Assembly: GCA_021372295.1 (NCBI GenBank)
Contig: JAJFUS010000033.1
Location: 1-64,000 of the forward strand
Direction: 5' to 3'
DNA from: a bacterium
Lineage (GTDB): Bacteria > Armatimonadota > UBA5829
Length of the DNA: 64,000 bases
Below, piece by piece: positions 1 through 9,791 of the stretch. Made by a program: the position numbers and the translations under genes. Position 1 is the stretch's first letter, and every line of letters starts with the position of its first letter. The notes beneath the pieces were generated by a model. That model worked only from the letters and a program-made list of their open reading frames with translations, was not told the DNA's origin and made no database searches.

Positions 1-178
1 GCTTTGAATGAATGGAATTCAACGCGCGCAAGTGCTCTTTTGAAAATTTATCCGGCCGAGCAAAGTCGTACAGGCGCACCTGCTTCTCGGGAGCATTCGG
101 CCCAGCGTCTTCTCCGCCGGTCGACTTGAACGCCTCCATCAGAGCGTTTATTTCATCCTGGTTCAGTACATCAGCCAT
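1..178 (-). CDS. fliM: Flagellar motor switch protein FliM, N-terminal part
   Basis: Only the first 59 codons are present; the gene runs off the left edge. The reading begins at an ATG at 178 and opens with MADVLNQDEINALM, the conserved N-terminal CheY-P binding peptide of FliM, followed by LYDFARPDKFSKE, the start of the FliM core. FliM sits in the C-ring, binds phospho-CheY and switches rotation direction. It is the last visible gene of the minus-strand chemotaxis operon, 29 bp after cheX, which fits delivery of the CheY signal to the motor. Identification is firm despite truncation. Confidence 0.93.
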   Translation of the reverse strand, partial: MADVLNQDEINALMEAFKSTGGEDAGPNAPEKQVRLYDFARPDKFSKEHLRALNSIHSK

Positions 179-207
179 CTTGCATCTCTTCCCGGTTTAT
201 TCCCGAC

Positions 208-690
208 TTATGCCGCCACTTCTTTTTTTGCCGCAATCTCGGCTAGAGCAACGTTGACCTCAATGGCGCCAACATTCGTTATTACTGGCACTACCAACGC
301 CGGAATCCGAGTCGACATCTCAACGTGAGTGCCCTTTATCACGGACGGAGGCGTAATATCGACATCATAGCCGTTGCGCGACAACGACGTGATCGCGTTA
401 CCCGTAACCATATTGCCGAGTTCGCTGATCGCGCTCAAAGCCATGTCGTCCAATCCAGCAACCGGGCTGCCAATCATCACAGAGGCGATCTTTTCGGAAG
501 TCACCATGGACATACCGTAGAGCGCAACCCCCTCGACATTCCCGTTAACGCCTGCCACGATTGTCACCTGTTGAGTTGTGAACGTACTCGTCCTGAGAGC
601 TATCTGCCCGCGCGTAGGTCTCTCACCCGTAAGGGTTTCCAGCACACTGAATGCCGCGCTCACAAAAGGTTCAATGAATTCGACTTTCAT
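208..690 (-). CDS. cheX: CheX-type CheY-P phosphatase
   Basis: This 160-aa protein matches the CheC/CheX/FliY phosphatase family. The signature ExxN motif is visible as SELGNMVTGN (E90, N93), which in CheX places Glu and Asn in the CheY active site to hydrolyse the aspartyl phosphate. There is one such motif, as in CheX, whereas CheC has two. The protein is expected in the cytoplasm and ends the motor signal. It lies between cheY and fliM in the same orientation, so enzyme, substrate and target are adjacent. No CheZ or CheB is visible in the window. The family assignment is firm; CheX rather than a one-site CheC is an inference from length and motif count. Confidence 0.85.
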   Translation of the reverse strand: MKVEFIEPFVSAAFSVLETLTGERPTRGQIALRTSTFTTQQVTIVAGVNGNVEGVALYGMSMVTSEKIASVMIGSPVAGLDDMALSAISELGNMVTGNAITSLSRNGYDVDITPPSVIKGTHVEMSTRIPALVVPVITNVGAIEVNVALAEIAAKKEVAA

Positions 691-751
691 ACAAGTAGTC
701 TCCTATGCTCTTGCCCTGGCCCCATAGAGCTTCATGCACTATGCCCTTTCC

Positions 752-1120
752 TCAGGCGGCCCCAAGCGCTTTGCCTACACCCTCCAGAACTCGTTCAGGT
801 TGAAACGGTTTCACTATATAGTCTTTGACTCCGGCCTTTATCGCATCGATTACCAGGTTCTGTTGTCCCAGAGCCGTACACATCAACACGACAGCGCCCG
901 GATCAGTCTTCAGGATCTCTTTAGCTGCGGAAATTCCATCCATAACCGGCATGGTAATATCCATCAGCACGGCATCAGGTCTAAGCTCACCATAGCTTTG
1001 CACGGCCATCTGTCCGTTTTCAGCCTCACCGGCAACTTCATAACCGGCTTGTTCCAGAATCCGCTTAACAGTCGCTCGCATGAACATAGCGTCGTCCACG
1101 ACGAGAATACGTTTGGGCAT
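752..1120 (-). CDS. cheY: Chemotaxis response regulator CheY
   Basis: A single receiver domain of 122 aa with no output domain. The acidic pocket is D9-D10, the phosphorylated aspartate is D54 in VLMDITMPVMDG, the switch threonine is T82 and the conserved lysine is K104 in VKPF. An aromatic, Y101, sits at the signalling position. CheA phosphorylates such proteins and the phospho-form binds FliM. It lies 11 bp downstream of cheR and 61 bp upstream of cheX in a compact operon. A stand-alone receiver in this context is best read as CheY. Confidence 0.93.
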   Translation of the reverse strand: MPKRILVVDDAMFMRATVKRILEQAGYEVAGEAENGQMAVQSYGELRPDAVLMDITMPVMDGISAAKEILKTDPGAVVLMCTALGQQNLVIDAIKAGVKDYIVKPFQPERVLEGVGKALGAA

Positions 1121-1131
1121 TTCGGCCTCCT

Positions 1132-1941
1132 CTAATTCCTGTACGGTTTCCTGTAGAAGAAAGATATCGTGCTTTCGAAGCCGATTTCTTTATAATCGGC
1201 GATACGTTCCGTTCCACCAACAAACAAAAACCCGCCCGGCCTCAAAGAATCATAAAACCTCTGATACAACGCAGACTTGGTCTCATCGGTAAAGTAAATG
1301 ACGACGTTTCTGCAAAGGATCAAATCGAAACCGGTTTGAAACCGATCTTCAAGCATATTGTGCTTGCGGAATCTCATCGGTCTTTTCAGCACATCCTTTG
1401 CCACGTAACCTTCAGGTGTAATATCGAAGTACTTAGTCAAACGCGCCTTCGATACACCGCGCATCTCGGATTCCTGAAAGATACCCTTCTGAGCACGGGC
1501 CAGCATCTTGTCGTCTATATCGGTCGCCAAAATAGTATGTCTTGCCGTTGGAGCTGCTTCATCCAAAAGCACGGACAAAGTATAAGGCTCCGCTCCGTAC
1601 GAGCATCCCGCCGACCAAACCGACAAATCTTTCTTCTCCCCAAACAGTTCGGGAAGAACTCTGGTGCGAAGCGTCTCGAACTGCTCCGGGTTACGAAACA
1701 GCTCTGAGACATTGATCGTCACGCGATCTAAAAATTCGTCACGCAGCTTTGGATCCGCTTGCATAAACGCATAGTACTGCTGGAATGTCGCCGCCCCGCA
1801 GCGCTCCATATTCGCCCTGAGACGCCGCTCCATCTGAGGACGCTTATAGGCATCCAGGTCGAGACTGTAAGCCGCCTTTACTTTGCGCTTGAACGAAGCA
1901 AAGTCTAGTTCTGCCAGTTGATCTATCGAACCAGCGCTCAT
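1132..1941 (-). CDS. cheR: Chemoreceptor glutamate methyltransferase CheR
   Basis: This 269-aa protein has the two-part CheR build: an N-terminal helical domain (about residues 1-85) and a SAM-dependent methyltransferase domain. The SAM-binding motif is VWSAGCSYGAEPYTL, and LILCRNVVIYF is the second conserved CheR block. It methylates receptor glutamates for adaptation. It lies 5 bp after cheA and just before cheY. The partner methylesterase CheB is not in the window, so adaptation is incomplete here unless cheB lies elsewhere. Confidence 0.94.
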   Translation of the reverse strand: MSAGSIDQLAELDFASFKRKVKAAYSLDLDAYKRPQMERRLRANMERCGAATFQQYYAFMQADPKLRDEFLDRVTINVSELFRNPEQFETLRTRVLPELFGEKKDLSVWSAGCSYGAEPYTLSVLLDEAAPTARHTILATDIDDKMLARAQKGIFQESEMRGVSKARLTKYFDITPEGYVAKDVLKRPMRFRKHNMLEDRFQTGFDLILCRNVVIYFTDETKSALYQRFYDSLRPGGFLFVGGTERIADYKEIGFESTISFFYRKPYRN

Positions 1942-1946
1942 ATTTG

Positions 1947-4010
1947 CTATGCTACTCCTGTTTCAGTCGTCGTTCTAGCTCGTTTTCGTCTGTTTACCAG
2001 TGCTCCGATAGCACCGATATCCACGATCAGTGCGACGCGCCCGTCTCCGAGTATCGTCGCACCGGCGACTCCGTCTATGTCGCCGAAGAATGCGCCCAAA
2101 GGCTTTATCACGACTTCCTGTTCGCCGATCAGCCTATCGACCACCAATCCAATCTTGAGCGCTCCAGTGCGCACCACAACAAATGTAATCCATTCGGTGT
2201 TGGAAAGCTGCGGCTCATAAGAAGCGCCAAACAGATTGCCCATCTTCACAAGGTGCAACACCGACCCGCGGAAGTTGATCGCGGGATGGCCGTCGACATG
2301 ATGCACTTCATCCAGAGAACACCTGAACGTCTCCTGAACGGCGCTCAGTGGGATTACGTAGACCCTATCACCCACCCCTGTCACCAGCGACTTGATGATC
2401 GCGAGCGTCAATGGAAGGTTGATTCTAAACGTAGTGCCCTTGCCGAGTTCTGTATTTACCTCGACGTTGCCGGAAAGACCCTGGATGTTGTTGCGAACGA
2501 CATCCATTCCGACACCTCGCCCCGATATATCCGTGATCTTCTCGGCAGTGCTCACTCCCGATGCAAATATCAACTGCAGCGCCTCATCTTCGGACATCCG
2601 AGCCAGCGTCTCTTCGCTGATGGCGCCCTTTTTCACGGCAGCCGCTTTCACCTTCTCTAATGAGATTCCATGACCATCGTCCTGAACCTCAATAATAATT
2701 CTGTTTTCTTCCTGTTTTGCCGCCAAAACAACCCGTGAACGCCTGGATTTGCCCACCGCCTCGCGTTCGTCGGGTGTCTCGACACCATGGTCCACGGCAT
2801 TTCTGAGCAGGTGGGTCAGAGGATCGACTATATCTTCCAGGATCGAGCGGTCGAGTTCCGTTTCCTGGCCTTCGAGCACAAAATCCACATCCTTACCGGC
2901 TTTGTGCGCGAGATCGCGAACCATTCGCGGAAACCGATTGAAAACCTGCTCCACAGGCAGAAGGCGAACCTTCATAATATGTTCCTGGAGCTCGGTCACC
3001 ACTCGCCCAACATGCACGGAAGTCTCGGCCAAGCCCTTTACCAGTTCTTCGTTCTCATACTTCTGCGAAAGTTGATTGCCGATCTGGTTCATCCTGGTGC
3101 GGTCGATCACGAGTTCGGCCACCAGGTTCATAAGCGTATCGAGTCTGTCAACGCCGACGCGAACGGTCTGGATCGCCTTTGCCGCAGGCTCAGTGGTTCC
3201 GGCGCTCTTTGCGGCTGCAGGGGTTTTGTCCTCGGCCTTTGTTTCGACCTTTTGGACAGAAGTATCTTCCGGCGCATCTTCCGAATCGGATTCACCAGGC
3301 ATTGAGAAGTCTATAAGCTCCACTTCGGCCAGACTTTTTATCGCAGTGACTACCGACTCAGGACTTTCGGACGGAACAAACGTTACAATAATATCTTGAC
3401 CCGACTGCAAGTCGTCGAGCGCATCCTGAATGGGATCGGATGTGACAACCTCGCCAAGCATGGAAAGCGAATTGAAAATCATAAAGCCCCGGACGGAGGG
3501 CATCATGCATTCTGGAACGACTCGCGCGCGAATAATCATAGCGCCAGGGACGTCCGTGCCGAGTTTCTTCTTCTTGGAGTCGGCTTTGCCCGTTGGCGCA
3601 GCGCCGGGTGCGGCTGATCCGCCCTCGCACAACGCTCTCAGACGAACGAGCAGGCCATCGACCTCCAAGTCCATCTTCTCGCCGTTAGCCACCTGAGCCA
3701 TAAGTGTTCGAAGAGCATCGGTGCCATCAAGTAGAACATCTATTGCCTCGGGGGTTACTGCCACAGTGCCGTTGCGCATGGGGTCAAGCAGGTTTTCCAT
3801 CGCATGCGTAAGCTCGGTGATTTCCGTAAGCCCCATTGTGGCCGACGAGCCCTTCAGCGTATGGGCAGCCCGGAAAATTTCCTTGAGAATCTCGATATTG
3901 CCGGGATCTTTTTCCAATTGAAGAAAGCCGTCGTCGAGTTTGAGTAACTGCTCCTCAGCTTCCTCAAGAAACAACCCAAAGAGATCAGACATATCCATAT
4001 CAGAACCCAT
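1947..4010 (-). CDS. cheA: Chemotaxis histidine kinase CheA
   Basis: A 687-aa CheA with all five domains. P1/HPt has the phosphorylated H50 in FRAAHTLKGSSATMG. A P2-like region spans about residues 155-240, after an Ala/Pro/Lys linker. P3 dimerisation follows near residue 275. The P4 HATPase shows the N box (LLRNAVDHGVE), DDGHGIS and GRGVGMDVV. P5 is the C-terminal CheW-like domain. It passes phosphate from receptor arrays to CheY. The start at 4010 is preceded by an AGAGGA ribosome site about 7 nt away. It is in the same operon as cheW, with a 150-bp gap that could hold another promoter; I saw none I would defend. Confidence 0.96.
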   Translation of the reverse strand: MGSDMDMSDLFGLFLEEAEEQLLKLDDGFLQLEKDPGNIEILKEIFRAAHTLKGSSATMGLTEITELTHAMENLLDPMRNGTVAVTPEAIDVLLDGTDALRTLMAQVANGEKMDLEVDGLLVRLRALCEGGSAAPGAAPTGKADSKKKKLGTDVPGAMIIRARVVPECMMPSVRGFMIFNSLSMLGEVVTSDPIQDALDDLQSGQDIIVTFVPSESPESVVTAIKSLAEVELIDFSMPGESDSEDAPEDTSVQKVETKAEDKTPAAAKSAGTTEPAAKAIQTVRVGVDRLDTLMNLVAELVIDRTRMNQIGNQLSQKYENEELVKGLAETSVHVGRVVTELQEHIMKVRLLPVEQVFNRFPRMVRDLAHKAGKDVDFVLEGQETELDRSILEDIVDPLTHLLRNAVDHGVETPDEREAVGKSRRSRVVLAAKQEENRIIIEVQDDGHGISLEKVKAAAVKKGAISEETLARMSEDEALQLIFASGVSTAEKITDISGRGVGMDVVRNNIQGLSGNVEVNTELGKGTTFRINLPLTLAIIKSLVTGVGDRVYVIPLSAVQETFRCSLDEVHHVDGHPAINFRGSVLHLVKMGNLFGASYEPQLSNTEWITFVVVRTGALKIGLVVDRLIGEQEVVIKPLGAFFGDIDGVAGATILGDGRVALIVDIGAIGALVNRRKRARTTTETGVA

Positions 4011-4160
4011 AGGACATCCTCTTTCCCATAGTCAAATAGCATGGTTTCGGCCTCACCCGAACCGGATGAGTGTCATTACGATATTGTGGCATTTATCGCT
4101 GCAATTCTTTAGACCAAGACAGGGGCGAGATTTCCATATCCCGCCCCAGTAACCAACTCT

Positions 4161-4700
4161 CTATGCAGCCTTTACAGCTTCTTTATTGCTAATCTTTTCG
4201 GTCTTTGCCAGAGACTCCGCGTCTTTCTCGGTAAGAACCTTGTCGAGATCGACAAGAATAACCAGCCTGTTTTCCTGCTTGCCGACTCCCCGCACATAGG
4301 CCGAATCGACACTGCTGACTACCGGAGACGGCGGCTCGATGGCGCTTGCGGGCAGCCGAAGTGTCTCCACAACCGCGTCCACCACCATCCCAATCATTAG
4401 CCCCTGAGCTTCCACGACCACTATTCGAGACGCCTTCGTAACATCTTTCAAGGGCAACCCAAATCGTTTGCGCAGGTCGATTACAGGAATTATGCTTCCT
4501 CGAAGATTAATTACACCCTCGACAAAACTGGGAGCGCGGGGTATAGCCGTAACCTCCTGCATTCGTATTATAGTGTTAACCGCTCCTATATCGACTCCGT
4601 AAGACTCGTTCGCAAGTTCCATGACGACCAACTGCTCGGAAACATCGTCTACGGTCATCTCCTGAAGTTCTGTGCTCATATTCTGATTCTCCAATCCCAT
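4161..4700 (-). CDS. cheW: Chemotaxis coupling protein CheW
   Basis: This 179-aa protein is a single CheW domain, recognisable from ELANESYGVDIGAVNTI, VEGVINLRGSIIPVIDLR and the end VILVDLDKVL. It joins the receptor to CheA in the membrane-associated array. The first about 20 residues form a short acidic extension before the domain. It follows the mcp gene after 43 bp and precedes cheA, the usual order for a receptor-coupler-kinase set. Confidence 0.94.
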   Translation of the reverse strand: MGLENQNMSTELQEMTVDDVSEQLVVMELANESYGVDIGAVNTIIRMQEVTAIPRAPSFVEGVINLRGSIIPVIDLRKRFGLPLKDVTKASRIVVVEAQGLMIGMVVDAVVETLRLPASAIEPPSPVVSSVDSAYVRGVGKQENRLVILVDLDKVLTEKDAESLAKTEKISNKEAVKAA

Positions 4701-4743
4701 AAGGCTCGCTCTCTTCTATATAAGAAAGCGAGCCCTAATTATG

Positions 4744-7158
4744 TCACGCAGCCTTCTTGCGCTTAGAAGACGAAGCACTGACCGAAATATCCTGCAATGT
4801 GGCCTTGCCCGACCGGCTAAGCGTAACACCAGTATCTCCAACATTGAACTGGCTGACCAACTGCTGAAGGTCTTCGGCTAAGCTCGATAGTTCATCTGCG
4901 GCTGAAGTCATCTCTTCGACCGCGGCGTTCTGTTCCTCGGCTGCGGATGAGACTTCTTCAGATGCGGAAGCGTTCTCTTTGCTCACAGTGGCAACATGCT
5001 CGGACTGACCGATTACCTCGTTGGAAGATGCAGCCATTTCTTCAGCGGTGGCAGTACTTTCCTCGGTGATGGCGGAAACATTCTCGACCGCCCTAATCAC
5101 CTCTTCGCTGGAACTGGTCATCTGCTGAGCGGCAGCAGAGACATCCTGCACCTGCCGGACTACGTTCGCAATAGCCTCTTGAATTCCTTGTAGCGCGACG
5201 CCAGCCTGATTGGCCAAAGCAGTGCCGTCGGCAACTTCCTTGCTGCTGGCTCCCATCGCACTGACCGCGTGGTCGGTCATCTGCCTGATGCCACCGATCA
5301 ACTCGGCGATTTCACCAGTAGCCTTGGATGAACGCTCCGCCAGCTTGCGAACCTCGTCTGCGACAACAGCGAATCCCTTGCCATGCTCTCCGGCTCTTGC
5401 CGCCTCTATTGCGGCGTTCAGAGCCAGGAGGTTGGTCTGCTCGGCGATATCGTCGATGGTCTCGACTATTGCGCCGATCTGCTGCGAACTCTCACCGAGT
5501 TCCTTTATCATATCGGCAACTCGGTCAGTTGAGTCTTTGATGGCATTCATACTGACGACCGCGTCAGATACCTGCTGTCCGCCGTCGCTGGCCACGCTTC
5601 TCACTTCTTGCGATGCGCCGGCTGCCTCCTGAGCGCCCTTGGCGACTTGTTCAATGGCCGCGCTTATCTGCTGAATCAGTCCGACCGCCTCATCGACGAC
5701 CCTGGCCTGAGTCTGCGAACCCTGAGCAACCTCCGAGATCGACTTACCAAGTTCTCCCATGGCCTTGACGGTCGACAAAACCATCTCGGTCTGTTCATGC
5801 GAACCCTGAGCCACATGCTGGATGGTCTCGGCGATCTGCTGAGCGCCCTTGCCCACATCCTCAACCGATGCGGACAAAGTCTGGCTAGAACCCGCGACCC
5901 TTGTCGCCGAATCTGCCACTTGCATTACCGCCTGCTGCAGAGTCTCCATTGCGGTGTTGATGCTGTTTTTGATCTTGGCAAAGTCACCATTGTACTCGCC
6001 AACCATCCTGGCGGTCAGATCATTGTTGGCAAGTTTCTCAAGCACCGGCAAAGCCTCAGCTATCGGCGCCGCCACTGCGTCAAGAGAGGAGTTAAATCCT
6101 TGAACGATCTCGCGATAACCACCCTGATACCTGTCTATATTTCCACGGGCATTGAGATCGCCTCCAACAACTTCCCCGCTGACACGCGCAAAACCCTTAT
6201 TCATAGTTTGGAGAATATCAACCACGCGCGTCATAGCTTTAGCCAGGATGTCCTTATCTGACTTGGCCGTTATTTCGATGCCCAATTCGCCATTAGCGAC
6301 TTGATCGCATATTTTTGCTTTGCCTTGTATATCGGCGACCATCGCCTGCATAGAGCGCGAAAGGTCTCCGACTTCGTCCTTGGAGCTGGCGTCCACGGAA
6401 ACATCCATATCGCCCACTGCGATCTTATCCGCAACAGCAGCGAGCTTTTTGACCGGGTCGGCGACACTTGTAGCGATGAAGAACCCCAGCGCCAACGCAA
6501 CCAAAATTCCTATAACAATAAACACAATTGTGGTCGCGCGCATAGAGGCCATTGATTTGTCGAAGTCTGAACTGGTTTTATCGGCTGTATCCAAGTTGAT
6601 TTTTTGGATATCGTCAGTCACTAAGATGAGTTTCTTGAATATGCGTCGGGATATCAATTGAGTATTGAAAAGATCTTTATCCAGCTTCAATATCTGAGGG
6701 CTATTAACACTGACTCCAGAAGCCATCAGCCTGTCTTTTTCCTTGGCATACTCCACGACTCTGGCGTCAATGCTCTTCCATTCGTCCAACATGGACAGAG
6801 CCGCCTGCCACATTTTGTCCACTTTCGCGGTCCGCGGCAACGGCTCATATATCTTTTTACCTTCTTCAATCAATTGCCACTGCTCGTCCAACCAGTCATA
6901 CTGGGCCTGACGCAATTTGGCGTCAACAATCATTGGATTGTTAAGGCCGCGTTCACCCGTCTGTACGCCCAAATCGCCAGCATGTATCTTGGAAAGACCA
7001 ACAATACCGGGCAGAATGACTTTAGCCACCTCTTTTTGACCCTTACCGGCTTGAGTCAGACCGGCAAGCCCTTTCCAGCCAATCAGAGCAGCTATCAGGG
7101 CTACGATGAGAAATGCGCCGACCAATCTCGGCTTGAGCTTAATCGAATCTAATCGCAT
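4744..7158 (-). CDS. Methyl-accepting chemotaxis protein (transmembrane receptor)
   Basis: An 804-aa receptor. TM1 is about residues 11-31. A helical periplasmic sensor domain of about 170 residues resembles the four-helix-bundle type. TM2 (about 208-232) is followed by a HAMP domain and further HAMP-like repeats to about residue 400, then a long cytoplasmic coiled coil. The hairpin tip carries [18 protein letters not shown] and [18 protein letters not shown]. The C-terminus is basic (SSKRKKAA) with no CheR-tethering pentapeptide. A strong ribosome site (AGGAGGG) lies 9 nt before the ATG. It heads the minus-strand chemotaxis operon and is its probable dedicated receptor; the ligand cannot be told. 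Confidence 0.95.
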   Translation of the reverse strand: MRLDSIKLKPRLVGAFLIVALIAALIGWKGLAGLTQAGKGQKEVAKVILPGIVGLSKIHAGDLGVQTGERGLNNPMIVDAKLRQAQYDWLDEQWQLIEEGKKIYEPLPRTAKVDKMWQAALSMLDEWKSIDARVVEYAKEKDRLMASGVSVNSPQILKLDKDLFNTQLISRRIFKKLILVTDDIQKINLDTADKTSSDFDKSMASMRATTIVFIVIGILVALALGFFIATSVADPVKKLAAVADKIAVGDMDVSVDASSKDEVGDLSRSMQAMVADIQGKAKICDQVANGELGIEITAKSDKDILAKAMTRVVDILQTMNKGFARVSGEVVGGDLNARGNIDRYQGGYREIVQGFNSSLDAVAAPIAEALPVLEKLANNDLTARMVGEYNGDFAKIKNSINTAMETLQQAVMQVADSATRVAGSSQTLSASVEDVGKGAQQIAETIQHVAQGSHEQTEMVLSTVKAMGELGKSISEVAQGSQTQARVVDEAVGLIQQISAAIEQVAKGAQEAAGASQEVRSVASDGGQQVSDAVVSMNAIKDSTDRVADMIKELGESSQQIGAIVETIDDIAEQTNLLALNAAIEAARAGEHGKGFAVVADEVRKLAERSSKATGEIAELIGGIRQMTDHAVSAMGASSKEVADGTALANQAGVALQGIQEAIANVVRQVQDVSAAAQQMTSSSEEVIRAVENVSAITEESTATAEEMAASSNEVIGQSEHVATVSKENASASEEVSSAAEEQNAAVEEMTSAADELSSLAEDLQQLVSQFNVGDTGVTLSRSGKATLQDISVSASSSKRKKAA

Positions 7159-7514
7159 CTACTTTGACCCTCCTATGGTCCACATTGCATTCCAATTGAC
7201 CCGTCAAGTCCATCTTCGGCGCGATAAACCTAAAATAATGTCAGGGTAGCACACTGAATCTATACGTGATCCGATACGTGAAGTTGCGCTGCCGTCACGC
7301 CTGTCGATTAACCGTCCACACAAATCTGAGCAAGAACAAAAAACACGCAGGTGACAATCACTAAATTGATAAAAAAAGCGTAAATAGCACCTCAAAAAAA
7401 CTTTATAACTGGCCGATACAATATCTGACACCCGGAACAACACTATCCAAGAATGCGGCTGCCACGCTGGCCAGGTGAAGCTGTTCCGTTTCTTGAGGAT
7501 CGTGAGGGTCAAAA
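7159..7514. other. Divergent intergenic region between mcp and response regulator
   Basis: This 356-bp stretch separates two divergently transcribed genes and should hold both promoters. No convincing gene is present: the short open frames here lack ribosome sites and family resemblance. The right part is A-rich and contains a sigma-28-like site (separate entry). On the minus side I see the mcp ribosome site but no promoter I would defend. Confidence 0.6.
7393..7419 (+). promoter_or_regulatory. Possible sigma-28 (FliA) promoter
   Basis: CAAA (7393-7396), a spacer of exactly 15 nt, then GCCGATAC (7412-7419). The flagellar sigma-28 consensus is TAAA-N15-GCCGATAA, so three of four -35 bases and seven of eight -10 bases match. 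It points toward the response regulator and rpoN genes, with a 5' leader of about 90 nt. FliA itself is encoded at 60570. This is a by-eye match only. Confidence 0.35.
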
Positions 7515-8210
7515 GTGAAAAACGACAACACCATCAGCGTGCTTATCGTGGATGAACAGCCCGTAATTCGCTGGGGTTTGCAACATTTTCTTGAGAACCA
7601 AGCCAATATCAAAGTTTTGGGTGAGGCAGCATCCATTAGCGAGGCGTTCGATAAGGTCTATGCCCTGAAACCTCAAGTCGTAATTATTGACGCATGGATT
7701 CCCGGCGAAGACGGCATCGCCGCCACACATGAGTTCGCTCGAAACACCAACTCGCGCATCCTCGCATTCAGCAGTCGAGAGACCTGGGACTGCGTCGAGT
7801 CCTTTCTCAACGCCGGGGGGATAGGCTTCGTCACAAAACGATGCCCGCCGGACGAAATCATCTCCGCCATTCGAGCGGTGGCCGTCGGACAAAGATGGAT
7901 ATCGCCCATTCTTCGCAAGATATGCTCCAGGACTCACAGAAACTCCAAACTGGGGCTTTCACCACGCGAACAGGAAGTTGCATCTCTGGTAGCACATGGC
8001 CTCACAAGCAGACAGATAGCCGACCAGTTATGCGTGAGCCTGAAAACAATTGAAACTCACAGGTACCGTATATTCAAGCAGCTTAAAATAACCACCAGAT
8101 CCGAGCTTGTAAACTATGCGATCGAAAATGGGCTTCTTGGAAAGGCTTCTGTAAAAAACAAAGGCTCGAAATCGTCAGCAAAAGCCTCAACATCCAGTCT
8201 GAAATCCTAA
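7515..8210 (+). CDS. LuxR/NarL-family two-component response regulator
   Basis: A 231-aa regulator starting at a GTG preceded by GAGGG about 8 nt upstream. The receiver domain has an acidic pair (VDEQP) and the phosphorylated aspartate near residue 56 in VVIIDAWIPGEDG. The C-terminal DNA-binding helix-turn-helix is clear: LSPREQEVASLVAHGLTSRQ, then LKTIETHRYRIFKQL. A Lys/Ser-rich tail follows the HTH. No histidine kinase is adjacent, so it is an orphan here. The next gene is rpoN, 91 bp downstream on the same strand. Its targets are unknown; a role in motility or surface behaviour is only suggested by the neighbours. Confidence 0.88.
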   Translation: MKNDNTISVLIVDEQPVIRWGLQHFLENQANIKVLGEAASISEAFDKVYALKPQVVIIDAWIPGEDGIAATHEFARNTNSRILAFSSRETWDCVESFLNAGGIGFVTKRCPPDEIISAIRAVAVGQRWISPILRKICSRTHRNSKLGLSPREQEVASLVAHGLTSRQIADQLCVSLKTIETHRYRIFKQLKITTRSELVNYAIENGLLGKASVKNKGSKSSAKASTSSLKS

Positions 8211-8301
8211 TGCACATATTCTGAAATATGACTCAAGAATATTAACCCGCCTGCCGATAATATTACCTGTACGAAACCGCCGAAGAGCGGAATGGAAAGG
8301 T

Positions 8302-9717
8302 ATGGTTGGCAGTATGCAAGGTCATTCGCTGGTTCAGCGACAGCAGCAACGCACTATTCCGGTTCAGATTCAGGCCAATGCCATTCTGAACATGAGTTCG
8401 CTCGAACTGCAGCAGTTCGTCGAAACCGAGGCAATGGAAAACCCCGCTCTGTGCCTAGACGATACCTCCCGCTGCCCGATATGCGGGTTCGCGACCGCAG
8501 CTCCAACATGTCCCGTATGCAGTGCCTCGCTTGCCGCGCGCACGCAGATCGAGTCCAATGACTACGACGAACGCAATTATTTGCAGCGCGCATTCGCGGC
8601 AGCAGTCGGTGATGAACTCTTTGACCCATTCCGCACAATCGCCCGATCCATGGATGTCACAGACTACCTCAAGGGGCAGGCGCGCATGGTTTTGGGCGGT
8701 AGAAAACTCAGGATAGCCGAGTATCTCATCGAATCGCTTGACGACGGTTACTTCCGCGAATCGCTTTTCGACACAGCCGAGGAGTTCGCAACGGCGGTTC
8801 CCGAAATCGAAGCGGTGCTGAATGTGCTGCAGAGCTTCGACCCGCCCGGAATAGCCGCAAGAGATTTGCGCGAATCGCTGCTGATCCAGATACGTCATAT
8901 CAGATCAAATGAGGCCGCCGCGGCAATAGCCGAAAGAATTCTCGAAGACTACTGGGTTGAGTTCTCGAAAATGCGGCTGAAATCCATCGCGGGCAAGATG
9001 GAAGTCTCATATAATGTGGTTGTCGAGGCATGCGAATTTATTCGTGATCGTCTGACCCCCCACCCAGCATCGGCCTATCGAGCGCCATTTGAAGAACTCT
9101 CTCCAAGAGAATCGAGCGCAGTCATACCCGATGTCATTATCCAGGCGAGCGGCGACGGGTTCGTTGCGGAAGCCGTGGACTGTTACGGCAGCTACCTCAA
9201 AGTGGACGAGACCTATGAAGAGTGTTATCAGTCGGTAAAGAGCGGCGAGAGCTATCTTGGCGAAGAAGACCGCAAGCACATAAGGGAACATGTGGAGCGC
9301 GTCCGCTGCATTCTCGATGCAATTTCGATGAGAAAAAAGACCCTTACGCGCGTGGCCGCATTCCTTGCGGACTACCAGGAAGATTTTCTGCTTCACGGAG
9401 CTTCACACCTGAAACCATTACGACAGAAGGATGTTGCAAAGGCACTTGAAGTTCACGAATCCACGATCTGCCGGGCGCTATCGGACAAGTACTGCAGGCT
9501 GCCGTCGGGGGAAGTTATCTCATTCGAGATATTCTTCGACTCTGCGCTGCCGGTGCGAACCCTGATCGGCCAGATCATCTCGCTATCGACTGAGCCTATA
9601 TCAGACAGCGAAATCGCGAAACGTCTGACCGAGCAGGGCGTGACCATCGCCAGACGCACGGTCGCCAAATATCGCGACCAACTCAAGGTTCTGCCTTATC
9701 AACTCAGAGCTGCATGA
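8302..9717 (+). CDS. rpoN: RNA polymerase sigma-54 factor with an inserted zinc ribbon
   Basis: A 471-aa sigma-54. Region I is Q-rich (QIQANAILNMSSLELQQFVE, residues 22-41) and inhibits isomerisation until an activator acts. The core-binding domain spans about 95-310. The helix-turn-helix is LRQKDVAKALEVHESTICRA, and the RpoN box ARRTVAKYRDQL near the C-terminus reads the -24 element. Unusually, residues 58-73 contain CPIC-x8-CPVC, a zinc-ribbon pattern, where the variable acidic region II normally lies. The start is uncertain: ATG 8302 sits very close to GGAAAGG, and ATG 8314 is the alternative. No sigma-54 activator (AAA+) gene is in the window. Confidence 0.92.
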   Translation: MVGSMQGHSLVQRQQQRTIPVQIQANAILNMSSLELQQFVETEAMENPALCLDDTSRCPICGFATAAPTCPVCSASLAARTQIESNDYDERNYLQRAFAAAVGDELFDPFRTIARSMDVTDYLKGQARMVLGGRKLRIAEYLIESLDDGYFRESLFDTAEEFATAVPEIEAVLNVLQSFDPPGIAARDLRESLLIQIRHIRSNEAAAAIAERILEDYWVEFSKMRLKSIAGKMEVSYNVVVEACEFIRDRLTPHPASAYRAPFEELSPRESSAVIPDVIIQASGDGFVAEAVDCYGSYLKVDETYEECYQSVKSGESYLGEEDRKHIREHVERVRCILDAISMRKKTLTRVAAFLADYQEDFLLHGASHLKPLRQKDVAKALEVHESTICRALSDKYCRLPSGEVISFEIFFDSALPVRTLIGQIISLSTEPISDSEIAKRLTEQGVTIARRTVAKYRDQLKVLPYQLRAA

Positions 9718-9752
9718 CACTTCGCAATTTTGCCGGTTTTCGCAAATCGGTA

Positions 9753-9782
9753 TTGACAATGCCATCGCCTCGCCGCTATACT
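9753..9782 (+). promoter_or_regulatory. Strong sigma-70 type promoter of the trp operon
   Basis: TTGACA (9753-9758), an 18-nt spacer, then TATACT (9777-9782). This is nearly a consensus promoter. Transcription should begin near 9789-9791, only a few bases before the ATG of the leader peptide at 9792. It lies 35 bp after the rpoN stop and drives the leader region ahead of trpS. Confidence 0.8.
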
Positions 9783-9791
9783 GAGAGTAAG

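Noticed and set aside
4091-4107. Sigma-54-like site (TGGCAT...TGCA) between cheA and cheW
   Set aside because: The GG to GC spacing is one base too long and it points away from the minus-strand genes.
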